Assembly: GCA_902591485.1 (NCBI GenBank)
Contig: CACJAV010000001.1
Span: 142,563 to 206,562 of the forward strand
Source of the DNA: an uncultured Alphaproteobacteria bacterium
Lineage (GTDB): Bacteria > Pseudomonadota > Alphaproteobacteria > HIMB59 > GCA-002718135
Direction: 5' to 3'
DNA length: 64,000 bases
Shown piece after piece: positions 54,828-64,000 of this stretch; within the stretch, counting starts at the first letter, position 1, and every line of letters begins with the position of its first letter. Below the pieces are notes generated by a model. The model was not told where the DNA came from and made no database searches. It saw only the letters and a list, made by a program, of their open reading frames with translations. The translations under genes and the position numbers were made by a program.

Positions 54828-55658
54828 ATGCTAAGCTATAAACATGGATATCATGCAGGAAATGAAGCCGATGTACTAAAACATATCTGCCTAATTCAAG
54901 CATATAAAAGCATAAAAAGGCATCATAAATCAATTACTTACATAGATACGCATTCAGGTAGTGGAATTTATAAATTTGATAGCGATTATATGTCTAAAAA
55001 TAAAGAGTACATTAGAGGTATTACTAAATTAGAAAATTATAAATTCGAGAACCAATCTATAAATTATTACTTAAAGGTTTTAAGAAATATAAATAACTCT
55101 AAAAAATTATTATTTTATCCTGGATCACCGTTAATTATGAATCATCTTACTGATAATCTGGATAAATTATTATTTTATGAACTTCATAATAATGAATTTA
55201 ATTTGTTGAGAAAAAATCTATCAAAAAACATTAATGCAAAAATATGCAATGAGGATGGATTTGTATTTCTTGATAAAATAAATGCAAACAGAAAAACTCT
55301 AGCATTAATTGACCCATCTTATGAAATAAAAGATGATTTTAATAAAGTTTTAAATACACTAGCAATATTAAATGCAAAATTTGAAAATTTGACAGCAATA
55401 ATTTGGTACCCAGTTTTGAATATTGAAAAAAATGACCTATTTATTGAAAATGTAAGAAAAATTGGCTCAAATAGAATAACTAGAATTGAGTTACCCTTAA
55501 AACAATATGATGAGGAAGTTGGCATGAAAGGATCAGGTATTATATTATTTGATGGATCACCCTATCTAATAAATTTAATGAGAGATTGTGTAAGAGAGCT
55601 GTATCTTCTTTTAAAAGATGGATATTGCAACATAAGACCAAAAATTCAAAAATTATAA
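54828..55658 (+). CDS. rlmJ: 23S rRNA (adenine2030-N6)-methyltransferase
   Basis: 276 residues. Begins MLSYKHGYHAGNEADVLKH, the RlmJ signature, and has IDTHSGSGIY for AdoMet and a catalytic motif DPSYE where E. coli has DPPYE. Methylates A2030 of 23S rRNA. The stop shares a base with the MATE gene start (TAATG). Confidence 0.92.
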   Translation: MLSYKHGYHAGNEADVLKHICLIQAYKSIKRHHKSITYIDTHSGSGIYKFDSDYMSKNKEYIRGITKLENYKFENQSINYYLKVLRNINNSKKLLFYPGSPLIMNHLTDNLDKLLFYELHNNEFNLLRKNLSKNINAKICNEDGFVFLDKINANRKTLALIDPSYEIKDDFNKVLNTLAILNAKFENLTAIIWYPVLNIEKNDLFIENVRKIGSNRITRIELPLKQYDEEVGMKGSGIILFDGSPYLINLMRDCVRELYLLLKDGYCNIRPKIQKL

Positions 55659-57022
55659 TGTCTAATAATAGTATAAATTTAAAAGAAGATAGTATTTATT
55701 CATTATTTATAAAAATTGCTATCCCCTCCTCTATAGGAACAATATTTCAAAATTTATATTCAGTTGTAGACTCAATCTTTGCTGGTAAAATGATTTCTGA
55801 TCAAGCTCTGGCAGCAATAGGACAAATATTTCCAATTTATTTTATAATAATAGCTTTAGGTGTAGGTTTAAGTATTGGAACAACTGCTCTTATAGCTAAT
55901 AGTATAGGTGAAAATAATTTAAATAATTCTGGTAATATTTTCACTCAATCTTTTTTACTTTCAATTTTAGTAGCATTATTAGTTACTTTTATTGGTATAT
56001 ATTTTAGTCCTTCATTAATTATGTTTATGAACAAGGATTTAATCACATTGGATTTATCCTTACGATATTTAAATATTATTTTCTTTGGCTCAATTTTCAT
56101 CTTTATTCTGATGTCAATTAACTCATCTTTGAGTGCACAAGGAGACACAAAGAGTTACAGGAATGTTTTAATTTTTAGTTTTTTTTTAAATATAGCTCTT
56201 AATCCAATATTAATTTCGGGAAAATTTTTTAATTATCAAATATTTTCACCTTTAGGAATTGATGGTATTGCCTATGCTACTATAATCTCTCAATTTGTTG
56301 GTATTTTTTATCTTTTTATAAAGCTATCTAAAACTTTAATTTATAAATATGTAAAAATTACAATTATTCCAAATATTAAGATTATTAAGAATATATTATC
56401 ACAAGGAATTCCAGCTTCTATTGGTATGATGATGATTGCAGTTGGATCTTATATTTTAATTTATTTTGTAAGTATTTTTGGAGTAGATGCAATTGCGGGC
56501 TATACTGCCGCAGGAAGGTATGAACAATTATTTTTTTTACCTTTACTTGGATTAAGTACTGCTACTGTATCAATAGTTGGGCAAAATTTTGGAGCAAAAC
56601 AATTTTTACGTGTTTTGGAAACATATAAAAAAGCTGTTGGGGTCGCATTAGTAATATTATCAATTCTAGGCATAATAATTTTTATTACATCAGAAATAGC
56701 TATGAGCTTGTTTACCGAAAATGAGGAAGTTAAAAAATTTGGTTCAAATTATCTTAAAATCTCAGCTTTGATGTTTCCTGCATTTCCATTTTTTTTCATT
56801 GGAAATGCAACTTTTCAAGGATTAAAAAAAGCTATAATTGTTATGTATATGGCAATCATGAGATTTGTTTTTATTCCTTTAGTTATGATATCAATAATTT
56901 TTTATCAATTTGGTGAAAGTTATATGCTAATGTTTTATTCAATTGCTTTCATGCATTGGGCAATAGGCTTATCATACTACTATTTCTGTTCAAAAAAATT
57001 CAGAAGTATTCTAAATTTATAA
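55658..57022 (+). CDS. MATE family efflux transporter
   Basis: 454 residues from the ATG at 55658 (MSNNSINLKEDSIYSLFIKI), coupled to the rlmJ stop; the track start 24 codons earlier lies inside rlmJ and is unlikely. Twelve membrane helices, two MatE repeats (PSSIGTIFQNLYSVVDSIFAG; GIPASIGMMMIAVG). Exports cationic compounds with Na+ or H+. Convergent with pcm. Confidence 0.9.
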   Translation: MSNNSINLKEDSIYSLFIKIAIPSSIGTIFQNLYSVVDSIFAGKMISDQALAAIGQIFPIYFIIIALGVGLSIGTTALIANSIGENNLNNSGNIFTQSFLLSILVALLVTFIGIYFSPSLIMFMNKDLITLDLSLRYLNIIFFGSIFIFILMSINSSLSAQGDTKSYRNVLIFSFFLNIALNPILISGKFFNYQIFSPLGIDGIAYATIISQFVGIFYLFIKLSKTLIYKYVKITIIPNIKIIKNILSQGIPASIGMMMIAVGSYILIYFVSIFGVDAIAGYTAAGRYEQLFFLPLLGLSTATVSIVGQNFGAKQFLRVLETYKKAVGVALVILSILGIIIFITSEIAMSLFTENEEVKKFGSNYLKISALMFPAFPFFFIGNATFQGLKKAIIVMYMAIMRFVFIPLVMISIIFYQFGESYMLMFYSIAFMHWAIGLSYYYFCSKKFRSILNL

Positions 57023-57023
57023 T

Positions 57024-57650
57024 TTATTCGATACCTGATAAATTAGGAACAAAAAGAACATCATCAAAAGTTTCTGACTCTAATTTATTTTCTATTTTTT
57101 TATACTTAACAATTATCTGTTTATTTTTCTCAACCATTGGAGCAACAATAATTCCACCTTCAACAATTTGTGACTCTATTTCCTTAGATATCAATGGAGT
57201 TGCAGCTGTTATTATAATCCTATCAAATGGAATTTGCTCTTTCCAACCATGATTACCATCTGCATATTTAGTTACTATATTTGAGATTTTTAATTCTTTA
57301 AAAACTTTTTCAGCTTTAACGAGTAAATTTTTAATTCTTTCTATGGTATAAACTCTTCTTACTAATTTTGATAAAACTGCACTTTGATAACCACTGCCAG
57401 TTCCAATTTCTAAAATTTTATGTTTTGGCTGAACTTCCAATAGTTGAGTCATTTTTGCAACAACAAATGGCTGACTAATTGTTTGATTATCGCCAATTGG
57501 TAAAGCAATATTATCATATGCTTGGTTGCGAAAATTATAGGGTATAAATTTATCCCTTGGTATTTTTTCTATAGCCGATAGAATATTTGAGTCAGCAATA
57601 CCTGACTCTCTTAATTCCAAAATTAGCCTAATTTTCTTAACATCTAGCAC
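57024..57650 (-). CDS. pcm: Protein-L-isoaspartate O-methyltransferase
   Basis: 208 residues. Pcm signature GDNQTISQPFVVAKMTQLL, AdoMet loop ILEIGTGSGYQSAVLSKL, and ITAATPLISKEIESQIVEGG. Repairs isoaspartyl residues. Shares one base with serS; the usual surE between them is missing. Confidence 0.93.
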   Translation of the reverse strand: MLDVKKIRLILELRESGIADSNILSAIEKIPRDKFIPYNFRNQAYDNIALPIGDNQTISQPFVVAKMTQLLEVQPKHKILEIGTGSGYQSAVLSKLVRRVYTIERIKNLLVKAEKVFKELKISNIVTKYADGNHGWKEQIPFDRIIITAATPLISKEIESQIVEGGIIVAPMVEKNKQIIVKYKKIENKLESETFDDVLFVPNLSGIE

Positions 57651-58912
57651 TAAAATAAAGTATCTGAATTATCAAAATATTTTTTAAGAACATCAGGAAT
57701 TTTAACATTACCATCTGCGGTTTGATAATTTTCTAAGATAGCTATTAAAGTTCTCCCAACAGCCAATCCTGACCCATTTAATGTATGAATATAAATATTT
57801 TTATCATCTTTTTTGTATCTAGTATTCATTCTTCTTGCTTGGAAATCTCCACAATTTGAGCAACTAGAGATTTCTCGGTATTTATTTTCTCCTGGAAGCC
57901 AAACCTCAATATCATATGTTTTATTGGCATTAAAACCCATATCACCAGTGCATAAAGTCATAACCCTATAATGAAGATTCAAATCTTTAAGTATTCCTTC
58001 TGCACAGTTAAGCATTCTTTCTAGTTCATCTTTTGAATGTTCAGGTTCCACTAGTGAGACAAGTTCGACTTTAGTAAATTGATGCTGTCTTAGCATTCCT
58101 CTTGTATCTTTTCCAGCCGCACCTGCTTCTGATCTAAAACAAGGAGTGTAAGAAGTGACTCTCATTGGAAGTTGGCTTATATTTAATATTTCATTACTAT
58201 GAAGAGCTGTAAGAGGTATTTCTGCAGTAGGTATGAGCCAATGATCATCACCTGCAGTGAATAAATCATCTGCAAATTTTGGTAACTGCCCGGTTCCATA
58301 TAATGTATCTGCTTTTACTAAATATGGTACGTGCATTTCGACATACCCGTTTATTGAAGTATGTTTATCTATCATAAAATTTGCAATTGCTCTTTCTAGT
58401 TTAGAGAGATTACCTTTCAAAATTACAAATCTAGATCCTGATAGTTTTGTTGCAGTCTCAAAATTCATAAAGCTAGCATTTTCACCAATTTCAAAATGTT
58501 GTTTTGGGTCAAAATCAAAAGAAGGTTTTCCCCCCCAATCCCTATAGAATACATTTTCTTCCTCATTAGTTCCTATCGGAGTGCTAGAGTCTGGCATGTT
58601 AGGAAGTCTACTTAAAATTGCGTTCAACTCATCATTTTTTAGAGTTTCTAATTCTTTTAAGGCATTGATCTTATTTTTTAAATCATCTACTTGAGCCATT
58701 TCATTGGTAGCTTCTTTTTTTTCACTTTTCAATTTACCTATAGTTTTTGACAATTGATTTCTATCTGCTAATAAATTTTGTAACGCTGTTTGAGCCTCTC
58801 TTTTTTCCTTATCTATATCTATAATTTTTTGTGAAATAGAGTTTTCACCTCTTGATTTCATAAAGTTATCAAATTCTACAGGATTGTCCCTTATATAATT
58901 AATATTATGCAT
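57650..58912 (-). CDS. serS: Seryl-tRNA synthetase
   Basis: 420 residues, complete. N-terminal coiled-coil arm (about 25-110) and class II core with motif 2 FRSEAGAAGKDTRGMLRQHQF and motif 3 GLAVGRTLIAILENYQ. Charges tRNA(Ser). One-base overlap with both tatC and pcm. Confidence 0.96.
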   Translation of the reverse strand: MHNINYIRDNPVEFDNFMKSRGENSISQKIIDIDKEKREAQTALQNLLADRNQLSKTIGKLKSEKKEATNEMAQVDDLKNKINALKELETLKNDELNAILSRLPNMPDSSTPIGTNEEENVFYRDWGGKPSFDFDPKQHFEIGENASFMNFETATKLSGSRFVILKGNLSKLERAIANFMIDKHTSINGYVEMHVPYLVKADTLYGTGQLPKFADDLFTAGDDHWLIPTAEIPLTALHSNEILNISQLPMRVTSYTPCFRSEAGAAGKDTRGMLRQHQFTKVELVSLVEPEHSKDELERMLNCAEGILKDLNLHYRVMTLCTGDMGFNANKTYDIEVWLPGENKYREISSCSNCGDFQARRMNTRYKKDDKNIYIHTLNGSGLAVGRTLIAILENYQTADGNVKIPDVLKKYFDNSDTLF

Positions 58913-59670
58913 TAATCGTCTTGTTTATTTTTCTGAATGATTTTAGCTATATAAATAGAAACTTCATAGAGTAATATTATTGGTAAAGCGAGACTAATTT
59001 GACTAAAGGGATCTGGTGGTGTTAAAAATGCAGCTGATAAAAAAGCAATTACAATTGCATACTTCCTAAACTTTTTAAGAGATTCATGATTAACAATTCC
59101 AACTTTTGCCATCAGACCCAAAACAACTGGTAATTGAAATGCTAATCCAAACGCAAAAATAAATCTCATCATTAAGGATAAATACTCACCCATTTTTGCT
59201 TCCAATCGAATAGGCACACCTGCACTACTCATATTTTGATAAGAAAGAAAAAAATTCCAAGCAAGAGGGGCAATTAAATAATAAACCATAGCCCCACCAG
59301 CAAAAAATAAAATTGGGGTCGCTATTAAAAAAGGTAAAAAAGCATTTTTTTCATGTCTATATAGTCCTGGTGCAATAAATTTCCAAATTTGAATAGCTAT
59401 TAATGGGAAGGCAAAAAATAAAGCAAAAAAGAAAGCAATTTTAAGTTCTGTGAAAAAAGCTTCTTGTAAGGCCGTATAAATAAATCCTTGCCCTTTATCA
59501 ATTTGTAATAAGTTGACTAGAGGTTTGGCTAGAAAATAAAATAAATCACTTGCAAAATAAAAACATATTACAAAAATAATAATTATGTAAATAAAACTCC
59601 ATAAAAGCCTTTTACGCAATTCTGTTAAATGATCAATTAATGACATTTCTTTAAATTCTGGATTATTCAT
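58912..59670 (-). CDS. tatC: Twin-arginine translocase TatC
   Basis: 252 residues, six membrane helices. Starts MSLIDHLTELRKRLL (substrate-binding N-terminus) and contains FALFFAFPLIAIQIWKFIAPGLY with the conserved loop Pro. Core receptor for twin-arginine signal peptides with TatB. 8 bases after tatB. Confidence 0.95.
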   Translation of the reverse strand: MNNPEFKEMSLIDHLTELRKRLLWSFIYIIIIFVICFYFASDLFYFLAKPLVNLLQIDKGQGFIYTALQEAFFTELKIAFFFALFFAFPLIAIQIWKFIAPGLYRHEKNAFLPFLIATPILFFAGGAMVYYLIAPLAWNFFLSYQNMSSAGVPIRLEAKMGEYLSLMMRFIFAFGLAFQLPVVLGLMAKVGIVNHESLKKFRKYAIVIAFLSAAFLTPPDPFSQISLALPIILLYEVSIYIAKIIQKNKQDD

Positions 59671-59678
59671 AATATTTA

Positions 59679-60098
59679 CTAAATTAAATCAGCCTCATCT
59701 TGAATCTTACTTTTTTTTTTATCATGAACATCTTTTTCTGCTAAAGAAGCTGTTTCTTTTTTTGAATTAATTTCATTTTCTAAATTTTGTAAGCCCTTAA
59801 CTTCATTTTCAATGATAGTAGTTGTGTCTTTAAAAGATTTTATTTCAGACTTAAACTTTCCTTTCAAATCAATATCATCTTTAATTTTATTAACTTCATT
59901 TAAAGAAGACTTAACATCTTTAAAATCTTCATGATCAGCAATTTCATTTAAAGAGTATTTAAATTCTCTAGATAATTTTTTTAATGATTTAGTAAAAGTG
60001 GATAATTGTTTAATTAGTTTAGGAAGATCTTTGGGTCCAACAACTACTATTATAACAACAGTAACTAGAAGAATTTCACCCCAGCCAAAAGTAAGCAT
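59679..60098 (-). CDS. tatB: Twin-arginine translocase TatB
   Basis: 139 residues: FGWGEILLVTVVIIVVVGPKDLPKL gives the membrane helix and hinge, then a long charged amphipathic and coiled-coil tail. The GPKDLP hinge distinguishes TatB from TatA (FGRGKIP). 2 bases after tatA. Confidence 0.92.
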   Translation of the reverse strand: MLTFGWGEILLVTVVIIVVVGPKDLPKLIKQLSTFTKSLKKLSREFKYSLNEIADHEDFKDVKSSLNEVNKIKDDIDLKGKFKSEIKSFKDTTTIIENEVKGLQNLENEINSKKETASLAEKDVHDKKKSKIQDEADLI

Positions 60099-60100
60099 AA

Positions 60101-60286
60101 TTACTTTTCACTATCAGAATTATTCTCTATGTTTTTATCTTCTTTTTTATCATCATCGCTCATACCTTTTTTAAAAGATTTAATTCCTTTAGCCATATCG
60201 CCCATGAGCTGAGGTATTTTACCTCGACCAAATAATAATAACACAATAACTAATACTATCAAAAGTTGCCAAATGCTTGGTGTCAT
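60101..60286 (-). CDS. tatA: Twin-arginine translocase TatA
   Basis: 61 residues, short TatA: membrane helix [16 protein letters not shown], hinge [23 protein letters not shown], acidic tail. Forms the pore-making oligomer. AGGAG lies 6 bases before its ATG. First of tatA-tatB-tatC-serS-pcm, 96 bases after scpB. Confidence 0.94.
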   Translation of the reverse strand: MTPSIWQLLIVLVIVLLLFGRGKIPQLMGDMAKGIKSFKKGMSDDDKKEDKNIENNSDSEK

Positions 60287-60382
60287 AAATTATCTCCTTT
60301 TATGAATGCTCATAACGTATAATTTAAAAAAGTAAAACTCAATAAATGAAATAAACTTATAGAAAACTAAATATTTTGGTAA

Positions 60383-61021
60383 TTATGAGCTGCTTTCTTC
60401 TGGAATAAAATCCTCAAGGGTTTCTTCATCATCAGCTTCTTGGGCTTCTATTTCCTCATTTTTACCTGCAATATCAGTAATTGTAGCTATGGCTGACCTT
60501 TTCTCTAAAAATCCACTTGCTTTAAGCTCGTCTTTACTAGGTAAATCAGATATGTTTTCAATTCCAAAATGCTCCATAAAGATTTCTGTAGTAACCCATA
60601 GAGCTGGCTTACCTGGTATATTTTTTCTTCCAGATGGTTTGATCCATCCTATTTCCATGAGATGATCAATTGAACCTCTGCCCATTTGAACTCCACGAAT
60701 ATTTTCAATTTCAGATCTAGTTATAGGTTGTTGGTAAGCAATTATAGAGAGGGTTTCAATTGCGGCTCTAGATAACTTTCTTTTTTGTGTTTTAAAAATA
60801 GTAAGCTCATCTTTAATTGACTCAGCGGTTCTGAAAGACCATTTATTTCCTGTTTTAATTAAATTGATACCTCTATTTTGATAAAACTCTCTTAGGCTTT
60901 CTATTTCTTTTTTAAACTCTTTTTTGTTAATCATTTTATCTTTTAAATCTTCCTCTAAAACAGGAGACCCAGATGCAAACAATATTGCTTCTAATATTTT
61001 ACTATCTCTATTTAAACTCAT
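60383..61021 (-). CDS. scpB: Segregation and condensation protein B
   Basis: 212 residues, two winged-helix domains (ILEAILFASGSPV start; ALETLSIIAYQQPITRSEIENIRGV) and an acidic tail. Partner of ScpA and SMC in chromosome condensation. Overlaps scpA by 4 bases. Confidence 0.94.
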   Translation of the reverse strand: MSLNRDSKILEAILFASGSPVLEEDLKDKMINKKEFKKEIESLREFYQNRGINLIKTGNKWSFRTAESIKDELTIFKTQKRKLSRAAIETLSIIAYQQPITRSEIENIRGVQMGRGSIDHLMEIGWIKPSGRKNIPGKPALWVTTEIFMEHFGIENISDLPSKDELKASGFLEKRSAIATITDIAGKNEEIEAQEADDEETLEDFIPEESSS

Positions 61022-61788
61022 GATTGTTTCAATTTTACAAAAATATTACCAAATGATTCATTTTGCTTAACTTCAATAAAACCATTTTTTGCTAATTCTA
61101 GAGAAGCTACAAAATTAGAAGATAAAATAGATTTATTTATAATTTTTTTAGCGTTAAATTTTGGAATTAATTTTAATAAATTTGTCCACTCTGTTACATT
61201 TCCAAAAATATTTTTTAATCTTTGTATTGCATTATCAACAGAATAAAGTTCAGAATAAGCAATTGTTAAATGGTTAATATTATCACCCTTTTGAATAATA
61301 CTAGAATAAGCACGAATTAAATCAAATAAATTTGAAGAATATGTAATATTATATTTTAATTTGACTCCTTCGGCTGAACCACCATAAAAAACATCTCGAC
61401 CTACAAGAGCTTTTGAGTATAATTTTTTTGAAACTGATTGAAATGCTTCTAATCGCTGAAGTTGATATTTAAGAGCTTCTTCTAATTCTTCAGGCGTATG
61501 ATCTTCCGATTTCTCTTCTTTAGGGAGAAGAAGTCTTGATTTTAAATAAGTGAGCCATGCAGCCATAACAAGGTAATCAGCAGCAATTTCTAAATGTATA
61601 TCTTGATATTGGTTAATAAAATTAATGTATTGCTCAGCTAATTCCAATATAGAAATTTCCGATAAATCGACTTTTTGCTTACGAGCCAAATCTAATAATA
61701 AATCAATAGGCCCCTCATATGAGTTAAGGGATATATTAAATTGTTTAGAAGAACTTATTTCATCTAATTTCCCTTTAAAATTAAGCAT
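61018..61788 (-). CDS. scpA: Segregation and condensation protein A (kleisin)
   Basis: 256 residues. N-terminal kleisin motif YEGPIDLLLDLARKQKVDLSEISI, central linker, and C-terminal winged helix (IVTFLASLELAKNG-like segment NFVASLELAKNGFIEVKQ). Bridges SMC heads. Upstream of scpB; the nagZ gene usually before it in alphaproteobacteria is absent. Confidence 0.93.
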   Translation of the reverse strand: MLNFKGKLDEISSSKQFNISLNSYEGPIDLLLDLARKQKVDLSEISILELAEQYINFINQYQDIHLEIAADYLVMAAWLTYLKSRLLLPKEEKSEDHTPEELEEALKYQLQRLEAFQSVSKKLYSKALVGRDVFYGGSAEGVKLKYNITYSSNLFDLIRAYSSIIQKGDNINHLTIAYSELYSVDNAIQRLKNIFGNVTEWTNLLKLIPKFNAKKIINKSILSSNFVASLELAKNGFIEVKQNESFGNIFVKLKQS

Positions 61789-61824
61789 AATTTTTTATAG
61801 TTATTTAATATGATTCTGGCTAAT

Positions 61825-62346
61825 TTAAAATTTGGTAGTATCAACTATTAGACAATTTTCAATTTTTGAAAGATAATTTGCACAATATTTTTGGGCATCT
61901 TGTCTTGTTGCAAAATTTTTATAAATTAAAAAATAATCGATACCTATTTCTGTACTTAATGCCAAAATGTAAAAATCTTCTATTTGAAATATAGTTTCAT
62001 TAGAGTTAATAATTTTTTTTAGATGATTATTTACATTACCATATTCTGCATCAGAATAAATTTGTATGCTGTATAGTAAATCATTTGGGAAATTAATATT
62101 TTCATTGACTGTTTCTAAAGATTTTATATTTAAACTTTTTTTATCTAGATTTTCAACTTTCTGACCTCCTCGATCCTCTGGCACAATGTAAAAAAGGTTT
62201 TTATTTTCAGGTATAATTACAAATTCATATCTATTATCTAAAAAGAAATTATAAATGGCCATGATAATCAACAAGAGTAATAAAGTAATAATAATAGATT
62301 TTCTTTTAGATTTTCTTCTTTTAAAAATTTTTCTTACAATCATCAC
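61825..62346 (-). CDS. Single-pass membrane protein with SPOR-like C-terminus
   Basis: 173 residues: basic N-terminus (KRRKSKRKS), one membrane helix (IIITLLLLLIIMAIYNFFL), then a periplasmic part whose end (DYFLIYKNFATRQDAQKYCANYL) resembles a SPOR repeat that binds denuded peptidoglycan. The place between argS and scpA is where alphaproteobacteria carry a SPOR protein. Overlaps argS by 4 bases. Confidence 0.78.
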   Translation of the reverse strand: MMIVRKIFKRRKSKRKSIIITLLLLLIIMAIYNFFLDNRYEFVIIPENKNLFYIVPEDRGGQKVENLDKKSLNIKSLETVNENINFPNDLLYSIQIYSDAEYGNVNNHLKKIINSNETIFQIEDFYILALSTEIGIDYFLIYKNFATRQDAQKYCANYLSKIENCLIVDTTKF

Positions 62347-64000
62347 ATAGTTTCGTGAAAATCAATTCCAATAATTTTAAAAACATTTTCAAATACTATT
62401 CTCATTGAATGCAACCATAATAATTTTGACTGAGTCTTAATTATATCTTGACTATCTATAAACCTAAGAGATTCATTCTCTTTTCCTTTATTCCAAAAAG
62501 AATGAAATAAAGTTGAAACATCTTCAACAAAATTCGTTAATCTGTGTGGCTCTCTGAAGTTTGAAGCTTGTTGTAAAATATAAGGGTAAGATAGTAATTT
62601 TAAAATTATTTCATTTTCGTCTTTAGTTAAATTTATATTTACTTTTTTATATTTATCAAATGTATCTAAATTTATTCCTATATCATTGGCCTTTTTTATA
62701 ACTGATGATGCTCTTGCATAAGCATATTGACAATAAAATACAGGATTATCTTTATTTTTTTCTATAACTTTATTTAAGTCAAAATCCATTGATGTTTCAC
62801 TTTTTGTTGAAATCATAAAATATCTAAGAGGATCTTTGCCTACTTGATCAAAAACTTCTCTTAAAGTTATAAAATTTCCCTCTCTTTTTGACATTTTTAA
62901 GACTTCATTATTTTTTATTAATCTAACAATTTGACAAGTTAAAATCTCAAGATAATTATCTGAGGCTGAAATAGTTTTTAAAACTGATTTCATTCTCGGA
63001 ATATAACCAATATGGTCAGCACCCCAAATATTAATCAGTTTATCAAAATTTCTTTTGTATTTATCTAGATGATAAGCTGCATCATTTGCAAAATAAGTCC
63101 ACTCACCATTTGATTTTTGAAGTGCTCTATCTTGATGATCAAAGATGTCAGATGATTTAAATAACAATTGCTCTCTCGGCTCCCAATCATCAGAGTCTTC
63201 ACCTTTTGGTTTTTCTAATTTTCCTTTATAAAGCAGCTTCTTTTCATTCAATATTTCAAATAATTCATTTATTATTTGATTTGATACTATATCTTTCTCA
63301 AAAGTAAATTTATCGAAATAAATATTTAAAAGTTGAAGATCATTATTAATAAACTCTATTAAATAACTTACAGCAAAATTTTTAAAATATTCCTCTCTTT
63401 CATTGGTATCTGCATTACTCCATTTATCTCCATCAATTTTTTTAATTTTTTCAGCAATTTCAATTAAGTAACTACCAGGGTACTCGTCATTGTTAAGCTC
63501 TATTGATTCACCAAATAATTCTAAATATCTTTTGTATAAAGAATTACCCAGTATATCGATTTGTGAACCAGCATTATTTACATAATATTCTCTGGTTACT
63601 TCAAATCCAGATTCTGTAAGCAAAGAAGATATAACATCTCCTAATACAGCTCCTCGCATGTGGGCAACAGTAATAGGTCCTGTAGGATTTGCAGAAACAA
63701 ACTCAACATTAACTTTTTGACCATTACCTAAATTAGATTTTCCAAATGCATTTTTTACTTCTAGTAAATTTTTAATTTGCTCTAAAAGAAAATTTTTTTT
63801 TATATTTATATTTATAAATCCATTTTTGGAAATTTCACAATTCTCAACAAAAAATAAATTAGTAATTTTTTTTTGTAAATCATTTTTTAGATCAAATTTT
63901 TTATCTAAAATTTTCTTGATGGCAACTAAATAAAAATTAGAAGAAATATCACCCTGTCTTGATTTTGATGAAAAATCAATACTTATAGATTTTTTATTAA
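62343..64000 (-). CDS. argS: Arginyl-tRNA synthetase (5' end beyond window)
   Basis: The track starts this at an internal Met (63659), but the frame stays open to base 63998: ...VNVEFVSANPTGPITVAHMRGAVLGD is the ArgRS catalytic start region and the N-terminal additional domain lies before it. About 552 residues are visible. KMSKS appears as LKMSKREGNF. The HIGH motif, usually HVGH, reads TVAH, so the first His is replaced. C-terminal DALR anticodon domain is present. Otherwise complete at the 3' side. Confidence 0.93.
   Translation of the reverse strand, partial: NKKSISIDFSSKSRQGDISSNFYLVAIKKILDKKFDLKNDLQKKITNLFFVENCEISKNGFININIKKNFLLEQIKNLLEVKNAFGKSNLGNGQKVNVEFVSANPTGPITVAHMRGAVLGDVISSLLTESGFEVTREYYVNNAGSQIDILGNSLYKRYLELFGESIELNNDEYPGSYLIEIAEKIKKIDGDKWSNADTNEREEYFKNFAVSYLIEFINNDLQLLNIYFDKFTFEKDIVSNQIINELFEILNEKKLLYKGKLEKPKGEDSDDWEPREQLLFKSSDIFDHQDRALQKSNGEWTYFANDAAYHLDKYKRNFDKLINIWGADHIGYIPRMKSVLKTISASDNYLEILTCQIVRLIKNNEVLKMSKREGNFITLREVFDQVGKDPLRYFMISTKSETSMDFDLNKVIEKNKDNPVFYCQYAYARASSVIKKANDIGINLDTFDKYKKVNINLTKDENEIILKLLSYPYILQQASNFREPHRLTNFVEDVSTLFHSFWNKGKENESLRFIDSQDIIKTQSKLLWLHSMRIVFENVFKIIGIDFHETM

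Noticed and set aside
55586-55657. Extra 24 codons on the MATE gene
   Set aside because: Inside rlmJ; the TAATG-coupled ATG at 55658 gives the normal N-terminus.
1-64000. CRISPR array, prophage, insertion sequence or tRNA genes
   Set aside because: No regularly spaced repeats, integrase, transposase, capsid or cloverleaf sequence was seen; simple A/T runs explain the repetitive look.

Overview
The window is 64 kb of very AT-rich, tightly packed bacterial chromosome. No gap exceeds about 250 bases, genes overlap often, and there are no IS elements, prophage genes, CRISPR arrays, rRNAs or recognisable tRNAs. Several features point to a genome-streamlined marine alphaproteobacterium of the SAR11 / HIMB59 (AEGEAN-169) type: the order argS - SPOR-like - scpA - scpB - tatA - tatB - tatC - serS - pcm, a bacterial phosphatidylcholine synthase, a tandem glycine riboswitch on the gcv operon, a SAM-II/V-like pseudoknot before metY, and the low GC. 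The lineage is an inference from gene content.

Left part (1-21.6 kb): a carbohydrate uptake and catabolism island. It holds an ABC importer (binding protein, two permeases, ATPase), a small winged-helix protein, an SDR, four TIM-barrel sugar isomerase/epimerases, an acetoin-dehydrogenase-like E1alpha/E1beta/lipoyl-hydrolase operon, a DhaK/DhaL kinase with a TIM-like isomerase and an RpiB-like isomerase, two Gfo/Idh/MocA dehydrogenases, a PfkB kinase and a fused class II aldolase-SDR. The kinase plus TIM-like plus RpiB-like set matches the published tetrulose (erythritol/threitol) route. The TIM-like gene carries a frameshift exactly at an A10 tract.

Middle part (21.6-45.5 kb): MOSC and YbaK proteins, then the serA-serB operon. 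The serA gene encodes an intact LacI-type DNA-binding domain with hinge helix fused to a full-length phosphoglycerate dehydrogenase (catalytic, ASB and ACT domains). A perfect 20-bp palindrome with a central CG lies on its own start codon. I consider this self-regulating enzyme-repressor the most interesting system here. It is followed by DMT and MFS exporters, an Lrp regulator, metY, an aminotransferase-sulfotransferase-hydratase module, a rearranged photolyase-like flavoprotein, an ABC-2 exporter, a PhyH oxygenase, phosphatidylcholine synthase, and a cysE-cysK-CGL sulfur operon.

Right part (44-64 kb): RseP, the glycine-cleavage operon gcvT-gcvH-gcvP under a tandem glycine riboswitch, a zinc deaminase preceded by a multi-hairpin RNA ending in a strong terminator, anmK, a tightly coupled operon of small proteins (cold-shock protein, membrane protein, EF-hand protein, a 42-residue DjlA-N-like protein, serine/threonine dehydratase), rlmJ-MATE, and the conserved pcm-serS-tatCBA-scpBA-SPOR-argS block. 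Amino-acid economy (serine, glycine, cysteine, methionine) is a common theme of the middle and right parts. Control there appears to rest on RNA elements and the serA fusion rather than on many dedicated regulators.
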